From positions 1 through 24,541 of the forward strand of contig JAHHUG010000012.1 in assembly GCA_020024085.1 (NCBI GenBank): a DNA stretch of 24,541 nucleotides, read 5' to 3'. This document shows, one piece after another, positions 1 through 8,148 of this stretch. The notes beneath the pieces are model-generated. The model saw only the letters and a program-made list of their open reading frames with translations, was not told the DNA's origin and did no database searches. This stretch comes from Christensenellaceae bacterium. Its GTDB lineage: Bacteria > Bacillota > Clostridia > Christensenellales > CAAEEZ01. Position 1 is the stretch's first letter, and every line of letters starts with the position of its first letter. A program made the translations under genes and the position numbers.

Positions 1-394
1 GAGTAGGGTTGAGTAAATTTTTTGGTAAGTTTAATACCTTAATTATATTAGAATTTTGGGTTATTATTAGTTGGAATTTTCCACCACCAACAAGATAAAA
101 AGAGTAGTCCTCAATATTTTTGTAATCCATTAAAAAATAAGAATTAGTCTTGATGTTTGGTAAGCAATTTATCAAGTAGTTATCCTCATTGAATTGTATA
201 ATTTCCGTATTCTGCCCGTAAATTTGTTTTTTTATATCAATTTTGGTACAAAAGGTATCGTAATTTTGGGAAAATGATAAATATTCTAGTAGCAGTGGAT
301 TATATATTTTTACTGGGCTATGGTAGTCTAAAATAGTAGTATTATCAACTTTTATTATTGCATCATTCGGCTTATTAAAATACAAATTAATCAT
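1..394 (-). CDS. unidentified protein, N-terminal part only (runs off left edge)
   Basis: The minus strand reads open without a stop from an ATG at 394 down to base 1, giving 131 codons of a gene whose end lies outside the window. The protein begins MINLYFNKPNDAIIKVDN and has no signal peptide or long hydrophobic stretch. It is rich in Asn, Ile, Tyr and Leu, with a short VGGG turn about 100 residues in. An in-frame TAA just upstream limits the start to this ATG or a later codon. No Shine-Dalgarno sequence is visible, unlike nearly every other gene here, and a TATAAT at 400-405 lies only 5 nt before the ATG. It follows the lipoprotein gene in the same direction but a terminator separates them. 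I do not recognise the family. That the frame is coding rests on its length and its position after a terminator. Confidence 0.6.
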   Translation of the reverse strand, partial: MINLYFNKPNDAIIKVDNTTILDYHSPVKIYNPLLLEYLSFSQNYDTFCTKIDIKKQIYGQNTEIIQFNEDNYLINCLPNIKTNSYFLMDYKNIEDYSFYLVGGGKFQLIITQNSNIIKVLNLPKNLLNPT

Positions 395-418
395 AGTAAA
401 TTATATGCAGTATATAAC

Positions 419-446
419 AAAAAAACCACCTAAAAATAGGTGGTTT
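419..446 (-). terminator. Rho-independent terminator of the minus-strand lipoprotein gene
   Basis: A perfect 10-bp stem (423-432 with 437-446, AAACCACCTA/TAGGTGGTTT) has a 4-nt loop. Read on the minus strand it is followed by a run of seven T (425-419). It begins 21 nt past the stop codon at 468. On the plus strand there is no matching T-run, so it acts mainly for minus-strand transcripts. Confidence 0.85.
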
Positions 447-467
447 AATTATATAATTTGTAAACTT

Positions 468-1379
468 TTAGAATGCTACTTTAACCATATCTGTTAATAC
501 ATAAGTTGATAATCCCTTACTCTTTTCGCCTTCCTCAATCCTAATGATTGGTTGGTCAAAAGTTGTACCATTAATTGAATATGCTTTGTCGGCAACAACA
601 ATTCTTTGTGGAATACCAGCAGGTTTTTCATTAATTGTAAGGATTACTGCAACAGCACCAAATTCTTTACCTTCGTTAATAAATTCGTATGTTTTGTCAA
701 CTAGAACATTATCCTCTTTGTTGTGGATATTGTAGTTTAATCTTTGAGCAGCACCCATAGCAACATTCTTTGCATACAAACTATCCTTTTCATATATTGG
801 TGTTTGGAATGCAAGTTGACCATTTTGGCTAAAGTTAAGTGTTCTTGCGATTGCGTGAAGTTGGATATTATCAAATACAATGCCTTTCTTATTGATATTG
901 GTAGATAATGTTTCAACTTTGCCGTTATTTGTAAATACGGTTGTGCATTTATCGTGAGAGTAGGTGGTTTGTGTTTCAGTAACATTAGAACCTACAACCT
1001 TTTTGCTATAACTTGCAATCGGTCTAAAGAATTGGTTTTGATAGCCTTTGAAGTAAACTTGACCGAAAACAGTGTCGCCGTTTTCAACTTCCAACTTATA
1101 CTCGTAATAAGCACCATCTTTTATATCGGTAAATTCCTGATTCCCGATTTTAAAGGTTTGACCTTTCGCCTCAAAAATAGTGGTTGTAAGTTTGCCGTTA
1201 ATAGTGTCTTTGCCAGTTTGCTCGTAAGTGTAATTGTATGTTGCAACCTCTTTAGCTGATTTGTCCCATTTAATGTTCAAATATTTATCGTATGGAGTAG
1301 TAGAACAGCCAGTTAAGGTTAGTAGTAAAATTACTGCGACAATAGCAGTGATAGTTACAAATTTAATAGATTTTTTCAT
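468..1379 (-). CDS. putative lipoprotein, family unknown
   Basis: The 303-residue product starts with a classical lipoprotein signal peptide: MKKSIKF, a hydrophobic core, then lipobox LTGC with the modified Cys at residue 25. It should be anchored to the outer face of the membrane. The rest is soluble and looks beta-rich, with many Thr, Tyr, Asn and Val and no further membrane segment or enzyme motif I recognise. The frame can be extended to an ATG at 1391, but that ATGAGG overlaps the GAGG ribosome binding site, so the ATG at 1379 is the better start. It is a single-gene unit with a good promoter (1400-1428) and a terminator (419-446). It diverges from addB with 129 bp between the chosen starts. 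A substrate-binding or surface role is possible, but nothing in the sequence shows it. Confidence 0.85.
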   Translation of the reverse strand: MKKSIKFVTITAIVAVILLLTLTGCSTTPYDKYLNIKWDKSAKEVATYNYTYEQTGKDTINGKLTTTIFEAKGQTFKIGNQEFTDIKDGAYYEYKLEVENGDTVFGQVYFKGYQNQFFRPIASYSKKVVGSNVTETQTTYSHDKCTTVFTNNGKVETLSTNINKKGIVFDNIQLHAIARTLNFSQNGQLAFQTPIYEKDSLYAKNVAMGAAQRLNYNIHNKEDNVLVDKTYEFINEGKEFGAVAVILTINEKPAGIPQRIVVADKAYSINGTTFDQPIIRIEEGEKSKGLSTYVLTDMVKVAF

Positions 1380-1399
1380 ATAATACCTCATCGTAATTA

Positions 1400-1428
1400 A
1401 TTATATCATAAAAAATATAATTTAACAA
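1400..1428 (-). promoter_or_regulatory. sigma-A-type promoter for the minus-strand lipoprotein gene
   Basis: On the minus strand: -35 TTGTTA (1428-1423), 17-nt spacer, -10 TATAAT (1405-1400), with the extended -10 form TGATATAAT. It lies 20 nt upstream of the chosen start. Confidence 0.8.
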
Positions 1429-1508
1429 ATATTTTAATGTATCATAAAAAGGCTTTTTTCTATTTAAAATAGCACTATTATATGATAGAATATTATCAAG
1501 AGGTGCAT

Positions 1509-4500
1509 ATGTTAAACTTATATACTGCAAAAACTTTTGATGATGCCACAAATGGTGTACTTAATGAACTAAAAAAGAACATTAGTTCAGGTGCAAAACA
1601 TATTGTTATTGTGCCAGAAAAGTTTACATTAACGGGCGAAAAAATTATTTTTGATAAACTTAACACTTGTGGAATGGACAACCTTGAAATTACATCTTTT
1701 TCTAGGCTTGCAGAGAAGAATTTGGATATTAGTAAAAAGTATTTATCTTCAGCAGGTAGCTTAATGCTATTTACGAAGGCTGTTTTGTCTTGCTCTGATA
1801 AGCTAGTTAAGTACAAAAATTGCAAAAAACTTTCAGGTTTTTACAAGGAAATGTATTCGGTAATTTCGGTACTTCGTAATAGTGGCATAAAGTCTGAGGA
1901 GTTAAAAAACTTGCATTTACCTAATGCTACTAGGCTAAAAGTAGAGGATATTGCCACCTTATATGATAGTTATGTTGCAATGCTTGAAACTAATTACTAC
2001 GATGCAACAAGTTTGTATGAGCAGTTCGCTATTGCAATAGAGGATAATAGCTTGTTTACCGACTGCTATTTTTATATTTTAGATTATTATTTCTTTTCAA
2101 AGGTTCAACTAAATATTATTGAAAAACTTGCAAAATATTCGCTTGGAGTAAATATTGCACTTCCACTAAATAGTGGCAATAATGAGAGAATTTTTCCATA
2201 TAACACCTTGAATGCACTTGAAAATATTGCAAAAAAACTAGGCAACAAACTGAATGTACACGAGCAAGGTTCTAGTTTAAGCAAGGACTTTAACCATATT
2301 TGCGACAATATGTTTAGTTATGAAAAATGTGACAAATTGACTACCGATAAAGTAGAAATTTTTGTTAATGAAAATGTGGAAAAAGAGGTTGAGTTTGCTT
2401 GTATAAAGATTAAAAAAGATATTCTAAATGGCAAGTGTAGATATCGTGATTATTCGGTTGTACTTGGCGACTTGGATAGCTATGTACCAATTGTAAAAAA
2501 GATGTTTGCAAAGTACGATATACCATTTTTTATCGACAAAAAAGAACCTATGCTTAATGGTGCAGGTACAAGATTTTTGCTTGATAGTATAAAGGCTGTA
2601 ATCAATAATTACGATAAGGATTATTTGTTGAAGGTTGCTTGCAATCCATACTCAAAAATATCAAAGGAAGATTATAACTGTTTTGAAAATTATATCCTAA
2701 AATATGGTATAAATTACTCTAGGTTTTTGGATACTTTCAATATCGAAAACGATGATTTTTATGAGGGTGCAGAAAGGGTAAGAGCAAAACTTATTGGTAT
2801 GCTACAAGTGTTTGCAACAAAGAATACAAATAGCGAGTATATCGAGTGTGTGAAGCAGTATTTGCTTGATAATAATTTTAGGGAAACCACTAACGAATTT
2901 ATGGACGATTTGGTTAAGTATGATAATCAATTTTATCTACCAATCACAAACCAAATGTACCACGAATTATACAAGGTGCTTGAAGAATTTGACAATATTT
3001 TGGGAGAGGAGGCAACCACTCTTGATGAGTTTGTTATCACCCTTGAAAATATGTATTCGGATATTGAAATTGGGTTAGTTCCAGTATATGTAGATAGTGT
3101 ATATATAGGTGAAGCTACAAGCAGTATGTACGAAAAAGTACATAATATGATTGTGCTTGGTGCTAATCAAAACTACATACCAAATTTTCAAAAAGAGGCA
3201 GCAATACTTAATAATGCCGACCTTGAAATTATGCTTAAAAATGACCTATATATTAGCCCAACTCCAAAGTCAAATAATGAAGACGCGTTGTTTTATACTT
3301 TGCAACTTTTAGTTACTCCAACAGATAAACTTATAATTAGCTATAATGAACAAAACGGCAGTTCATCAGATATAATTAGAGAGTTAAAGTACTTGTTTGG
3401 TTTAGATGTGCAAACTTTTGACTTTAATATTAGTGATATTGCTAATCGTTTTGGCGAGGACAAACTAAAGGAGGAATTGCCTAGTTTGTTATCTACTTAT
3501 GCTAATATGAAAAGCATATTTGTAAGGGATATTTCAAAGGCAGATAAGCCTACTATTGCAAAGCCTTACGATGCTATTTATTCATTACTCAATGATAGTG
3601 ACAAAACTGATGTTGTAAGGTTTATTTCTAATGTGAATAAGCATTACAAAATAAATAATGCAGGCAATTTGTATTTTCAAAAGAGCTATACTTTCGTTAG
3701 TCAAATCGAACAATTTTTCAACTGTCCATACAAGCATTTTATGGATTACGGACTAAATCTAAAGGATAGAAAGGTTGCCGATATTGATAGTATGGATATA
3801 GGTAATATTATCCACGGAGTGCTAGAAACTTTCTTCAAAACTACAACGGATTTTAACATTAAACCAAATGAAATTAAGGTTAAGGTTGATAAAATTTTGG
3901 AAGATGTTTTCGCTGAACCAAGAATGTCAGCAATCAAGGAAAGGACAAGTGTCCCTATTATTAAAAAGTTATATTTAGAGTGTGAGGAAACCTGTCAAAA
4001 CCTTGTAGATAGGCTTAAATATACCAAGTTTGTTCCATACGAATTTGAGGTAAATTTTGGTTATCAAGGTGAGGACGAAATTAAGATTAATTTAGGTGAT
4101 AAAACTATAAAACTTGTTGGTAAAATTGATAGGATTGATAAGTATAACAACCACATTATGATTATCGACTACAAAACAGGTTCATATGTTTCAAGCGACT
4201 TTAAAGAGGTTTATTCGGGTAAAAAAATCCAACTATATATGTATTTGTCGGCACTGCTTCTTAAACATAAGGAGTGGAGAACGGCTGGTGTGTATTATCA
4301 ACCAATAAGCGTGAAGTATCGCACAAGCGATAGCGATAATAGGTATCAATATTTAGGTCAAACCAATGCTAATAGCGATGTAATGGAGGCTCTTGATAAT
4401 ACTATATTTGAGCAAGGTAGTAGTGTGCTTATTAAGGGTGTTAAAGTCAAAAAAGATGGCAGTTTGTATAGTTCTACTCAAAGTAATTGCCTAGAGGACA

Positions 4501-4706
4501 AGGAGTTTGAAAAGGTTTGCAAGTATGTAAACGAACTTACAACTAATGCTTGCAAAGAAATTTTGGAGGGCTATATTGTCCCTTCCCCTTATGAAAATGC
4601 TTGTGAGTATTGTATTTATAAGGGTGTGTGTGGATTTGATAAGCAAAGTGGTAGAACGGTGCAAAATATTACAAAAGAAACAATTTTAGAGGCTATAAAT
4701 GAGTGA
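1509..4706 (+). CDS. addB: AddB, helicase-nuclease subunit B with iron-sulfur nuclease domain
   Basis: AddB pairs with AddA to resect double-strand DNA breaks up to a Chi site for RecA loading. The 1065-residue protein matches the family in several places. An IVPEKFTL segment near residue 40 matches the family's VPEQFT. A RecB-type nuclease core, GKIDRID followed by IIDYKTG, places Asp887 and Lys889 at the active site. Four Cys for the 4Fe-4S cluster are present: Cys739 (FNCPYKHF) and Cys1032, 1035 and 1041 (C-x2-C-x5-C). The N-terminal P-loop GxxGxGKS/T normally found near residue 10 is absent; the segment reads YTAKTFDDA. I chose the ATG at 1509 because AGAGGTG lies just upstream; an in-frame ATG at 1482 would have to be read through that site. 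It overlaps addA by 8 nt, so the two are co-translated. Confidence 0.95.
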   Translation: MLNLYTAKTFDDATNGVLNELKKNISSGAKHIVIVPEKFTLTGEKIIFDKLNTCGMDNLEITSFSRLAEKNLDISKKYLSSAGSLMLFTKAVLSCSDKLVKYKNCKKLSGFYKEMYSVISVLRNSGIKSEELKNLHLPNATRLKVEDIATLYDSYVAMLETNYYDATSLYEQFAIAIEDNSLFTDCYFYILDYYFFSKVQLNIIEKLAKYSLGVNIALPLNSGNNERIFPYNTLNALENIAKKLGNKLNVHEQGSSLSKDFNHICDNMFSYEKCDKLTTDKVEIFVNENVEKEVEFACIKIKKDILNGKCRYRDYSVVLGDLDSYVPIVKKMFAKYDIPFFIDKKEPMLNGAGTRFLLDSIKAVINNYDKDYLLKVACNPYSKISKEDYNCFENYILKYGINYSRFLDTFNIENDDFYEGAERVRAKLIGMLQVFATKNTNSEYIECVKQYLLDNNFRETTNEFMDDLVKYDNQFYLPITNQMYHELYKVLEEFDNILGEEATTLDEFVITLENMYSDIEIGLVPVYVDSVYIGEATSSMYEKVHNMIVLGANQNYIPNFQKEAAILNNADLEIMLKNDLYISPTPKSNNEDALFYTLQLLVTPTDKLIISYNEQNGSSSDIIRELKYLFGLDVQTFDFNISDIANRFGEDKLKEELPSLLSTYANMKSIFVRDISKADKPTIAKPYDAIYSLLNDSDKTDVVRFISNVNKHYKINNAGNLYFQKSYTFVSQIEQFFNCPYKHFMDYGLNLKDRKVADIDSMDIGNIIHGVLETFFKTTTDFNIKPNEIKVKVDKILEDVFAEPRMSAIKERTSVPIIKKLYLECEETCQNLVDRLKYTKFVPYEFEVNFGYQGEDEIKINLGDKTIKLVGKIDRIDKYNNHIMIIDYKTGSYVSSDFKEVYSGKKIQLYMYLSALLLKHKEWRTAGVYYQPISVKYRTSDSDNRYQYLGQTNANSDVMEALDNTIFEQGSSVLIKGVKVKKDGSLYSSTQSNCLEDKEFEKVCKYVNELTTNACKEILEGYIVPSPYENACEYCIYKGVCGFDKQSGRTVQNITKETILEAINE

Positions 4707-7700
4707 AATTAAGTGGACAGCTGAACAACTAAAAGCTATTAACAACGAGGGTAATATTCTAATTTCTGCATCGGCTGGTAGTGGTAAAACTACCATTCTT
4801 GTAGAGAGAGTTTTGAACAACATTATAAATAGGCATATACCTATTAATAGAATGTTGGTGCTTACATTTACTGATATGGCAAGCCAAGAAATGAAGGAAA
4901 AAATCACCAATAAACTAATTGAGGTTGCAAAAGAGGGTGGCGAAAATGCAAAACTTATGAAGGAGCAAATATCTTTAATCCCTTTTAGCCAAATTAGTAC
5001 AATACATAGCTTTTGTATGGAGATTATTAGAAGCCATTTTGACTATCTTGGTATTAATCCAACCTTTGATATCCTTAACGAAATGGACGAGGGATTATAC
5101 AAACTAAAGGCTTTTAACAATGTAATTGATAAATTTGCAACCGACAAACAATCGAATATTGATGTGGATTTACTTGTTGGTGTGCTTACTAAAAATAGAA
5201 AACTTGACGAATTATTTGAAGTGGTTAAGATTATCCAAAATAACATTGAAACACAGGTTGATAAGGATAATTTACCTAATCAAATACTTCAAATGTACAC
5301 ACCACAAGGGCTTGCAGATGTGGAGAGTATAATTGTAAATGAGCTTACTACAAACTTTAACGATTGCTATATTGAATTGCAAAAACTACGACCAAATGCA
5401 ATACAAAATGCCAAGTATGTAGATGGTTTGATTGATAGGGTGGAGGTGTTTAGAAAGAATAAATGCCTTGAAGAAATGGTTAGTTATGCCGAGCAAGACA
5501 AGTTTGGTATCAGTGTAGTAGGCAAAAAAAGTACCGAAAAAGAGGGCTATGTGGATAGCATAAAAGCTATTAAAGGAGATATTGATAATCTTATTAAACA
5601 ACTAATGGAATTTAGCCCATACGAGACCGTAAAAGAAAGATATTTTGGTACAAAAAAGGTGCTTGTAAATCTTGTGGAGTTTACAAAAAAATACATTGAG
5701 GAGTACGATAGATTAAAGATAAAGGAAAATCAATTTGACTTTAGTGACCTTGAAAGGTATGCAATTAAGGTGTTACAAAATGATGAACTTGCAGAGGAAA
5801 TTTCAAATAAATATGATGCAGTATTTGTAGATGAGTACCAAGATACCAACTATATCCAAAAATTTATTGTTGAAAAAATTGCTAAAAATGAGTGTTTTTA
5901 TGTAGGCGACCTAAAGCAAAGTATTTATGGTTTTAGACTATGCGAACCAAAGATTATTAAGGAAAAATACGACACTTATAAAAGGACTGGCGAGGGCGAA
6001 GTTATCGACCTAAATTGCAACTTCCGTAGTAGCAGTAATGTGATTAATTTTGTAAACCAAATCTTTGATATTATTATGACCGAAAAGTCTTCTATGGTGG
6101 ATTATAAAAACACAAGTAGGCTTAGTCATATTGGTTCAGTTCAAGAAAAAATCGAAAAAAATAACGATTGCAAAATTGTGCTTTTTGACAAAGTTGAACA
6201 AGCAAAAAAGGAATTTACGGGCATATATGATGTTTTGAACGAACAAATTGACGATAAGGTTGAAAGCATTGACTACGAAACTCAGTACATAATTGATGAG
6301 ATAAATAGCCTTGTTGGTAAATACGATATTGATGATAGAAAGTGTAGATATTCGGATATCGCAATACTTGTTCAGTCAAAGCCAAAGTTTGCAAAAATGG
6401 CGAAACGAATGGAAAAATTTATTCCACTTAACCTTGTAGATTTTGACCAAAATTTATCGGTTCAAGATATTGACATTATCAATAATATTTTGTCGCTATC
6501 AGTTAATTTTTATCAAGATAAACCACTTGCAAAAGCATTACTAAGCTTTTTTGGTGGATTAAGCGAGCAAGAGCTTGCAGATATTAGAGTAAAATATCCA
6601 AAGGATACCTTCTATAATGCTGTTTTATCCTATGCAAAACAGGAAAATGATGGTATTTCAGCTAGATTAAACAAGTTTATTAATTTGCTAGATAAGGTTA
6701 GATTTACCTCTTCTTTCAAGGATACTGCGACCATATTTAGAAACTTGCTTAATACTGGTTTTGATGAGTATATTACTTCTCTAAAAGATGGCGAGGAAAG
6801 GCTGAAAAATCTTAATAATTATATAATAGAAATTAATACTAATAATAAGTTACATAATATAATAGATTATTTGGAGTATTCAAAAACAAATAATATAGAG
6901 ACAAAAACGGTCATTTCAAAGAATAGAGATGCAGTAAAAGTAATGACTATTCACAAGTCAAAAGGACTGGAGTTTCCTATTGTATTTATCCCAAATATTG
7001 ATGCCCAATTTAATACCGATGACCTAAAGCAACCATTTTTGTATAATAGCCATATTGGTGCAGGTATATACTACTACGATACAAAAAATTATGTCAAAAA
7101 GGAGAGCCTAGGTAGAATACTTGTAAAGAACTACATCGAAAGGGAAAAAAATATGGAACAAATTAGATTGTTCTATGTTGCACTTACAAGAGCTAAAAAT
7201 AAACTATACCTTTTGGGTGTGGATAATGTTAGCGCATCAAGCAAAGTAAATGATTGTACCAGCTATTTAGGTATGATAAAGTATGCAATTGGTAAAGATA
7301 GCACACTAAATGAGTTTGTAGACTATCAAGATAATACCTATTTTCCTATTGCTTTGGAGAGAAAATATACAATCGGTAGACAGGATAAAGAGTACACCAA
7401 AATTATAAGCGATACCATTAATTTTACCTATCCACACCTTGAGGCAACTAATATGCTAGTCAATTATTCAGCAACCTCAATCAATAAGCAAAAGGGTATG
7501 GATAACTACAAAATTCAAGAGGAAAACAAAGCAAGCAAGGTGGGTATAATTTACCATAAGGTAATGCAATACATTGACTTTAATTGTTTTACCGTTGATG
7601 AGGTTATAGTTGAGCTTAATCGAATGGTTGAGAATAATATCTTAACCACCGAGGAATTAAGCCAAGTTAATCCTAATGAGATATTTAAGGTGCTTCAACT

Positions 7701-8019
7701 TGATATTATCAATATCGCATCTATGAATAAGTGTTTTAGGGAAAAGGAGTTTTTGATTAAAGCCGATTCAAAAGAAATGGGTGTTTCAAATAGTAGCGAG
7801 GATATCATTATCCAAGGTGTAATGGATTTACTTATTTTAGGAGATACCACTTATCTTGTGGATTACAAATATTCTGGTAAATCAGATGAAGAATTGGTTA
7901 ATTTATACGAAAAGCAGTTTTATGTGTACGAAATGGCGTATAAAACCCTGTTTGGTGCAAATATTGATAAAAAAGTGCTTGTAAATCTTAAAAAAGGAAC
8001 TGAAATTGCTATAAAATAA
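4699..8019 (+). CDS. addA: AddA, ATP-dependent helicase-nuclease subunit A
   Basis: AddA is the motor of the AddAB break-resection complex: a UvrD-like SF1 helicase fused to a RecB-type nuclease. All helicase motifs are visible in the 1106 residues: Walker A SAGSGKT (Lys30), TFTDMASQEMK, VDEYQDT (Asp378-Glu379), VGDLKQSIYGFR, NFRSS, TIHKSKGLEFP and FYVALTRAK. The C-terminal nuclease has GIIYHKVMQ, GVMDLL (Asp1043) and LVDYKYSG (Asp1055, Lys1057), so both nucleases of the complex look active. At about 1100 residues it is somewhat short for the family (often about 1200-1250). The start ATG lies inside the last codons of addB (ATGAGTGA). No separate ribosome binding site is evident, which fits translational coupling. 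No convincing terminator follows. The next gene has its own promoter. Confidence 0.97.
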   Translation: MSEIKWTAEQLKAINNEGNILISASAGSGKTTILVERVLNNIINRHIPINRMLVLTFTDMASQEMKEKITNKLIEVAKEGGENAKLMKEQISLIPFSQISTIHSFCMEIIRSHFDYLGINPTFDILNEMDEGLYKLKAFNNVIDKFATDKQSNIDVDLLVGVLTKNRKLDELFEVVKIIQNNIETQVDKDNLPNQILQMYTPQGLADVESIIVNELTTNFNDCYIELQKLRPNAIQNAKYVDGLIDRVEVFRKNKCLEEMVSYAEQDKFGISVVGKKSTEKEGYVDSIKAIKGDIDNLIKQLMEFSPYETVKERYFGTKKVLVNLVEFTKKYIEEYDRLKIKENQFDFSDLERYAIKVLQNDELAEEISNKYDAVFVDEYQDTNYIQKFIVEKIAKNECFYVGDLKQSIYGFRLCEPKIIKEKYDTYKRTGEGEVIDLNCNFRSSSNVINFVNQIFDIIMTEKSSMVDYKNTSRLSHIGSVQEKIEKNNDCKIVLFDKVEQAKKEFTGIYDVLNEQIDDKVESIDYETQYIIDEINSLVGKYDIDDRKCRYSDIAILVQSKPKFAKMAKRMEKFIPLNLVDFDQNLSVQDIDIINNILSLSVNFYQDKPLAKALLSFFGGLSEQELADIRVKYPKDTFYNAVLSYAKQENDGISARLNKFINLLDKVRFTSSFKDTATIFRNLLNTGFDEYITSLKDGEERLKNLNNYIIEINTNNKLHNIIDYLEYSKTNNIETKTVISKNRDAVKVMTIHKSKGLEFPIVFIPNIDAQFNTDDLKQPFLYNSHIGAGIYYYDTKNYVKKESLGRILVKNYIEREKNMEQIRLFYVALTRAKNKLYLLGVDNVSASSKVNDCTSYLGMIKYAIGKDSTLNEFVDYQDNTYFPIALERKYTIGRQDKEYTKIISDTINFTYPHLEATNMLVNYSATSINKQKGMDNYKIQEENKASKVGIIYHKVMQYIDFNCFTVDEVIVELNRMVENNILTTEELSQVNPNEIFKVLQLDIINIASMNKCFREKEFLIKADSKEMGVSNSSEDIIIQGVMDLLILGDTTYLVDYKYSGKSDEELVNLYEKQFYVYEMAYKTLFGANIDKKVLVNLKKGTEIAIK

Positions 8020-8085
8020 TATAATAAATATTTACTCATAAATATAAAAATTATATAAAAATATAGATTTATTCTAGTATATTTG

Positions 8086-8113
8086 TTGATTTTATGTTTA
8101 ATTGTGATATAAT
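8086..8113 (+). promoter_or_regulatory. promoter of the Tyr-repeat membrane protein gene
   Basis: -35-like TTGATT (8086-8091), 16-nt spacer, TATAAT (8108-8113) in the extended form TGATATAAT. It is followed by a 35-nt leader with GGAGGA at 8140-8145 and an ATG at 8149. Confidence 0.75.
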
Positions 8114-8148
8114 AGGGCTATAAAATAGTTTAAGTTTTTGGAGGATTT

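Noticed and set aside
1482..1508. Upstream ATG for AddB adding nine residues
   Set aside because: The AGAGGTG ribosome binding site lies inside this extension, so translation should start at 1509. The same reasoning rejects the extended starts of the genes at 1379 (minus), 13104, 13842 and 20496.
8020..8085. Possible terminator after addA (ATATTTA/TAAATAT)
   Set aside because: The stem is only A-T pairs and lacks a following T-run; random sequence of this composition gives such pairs often.
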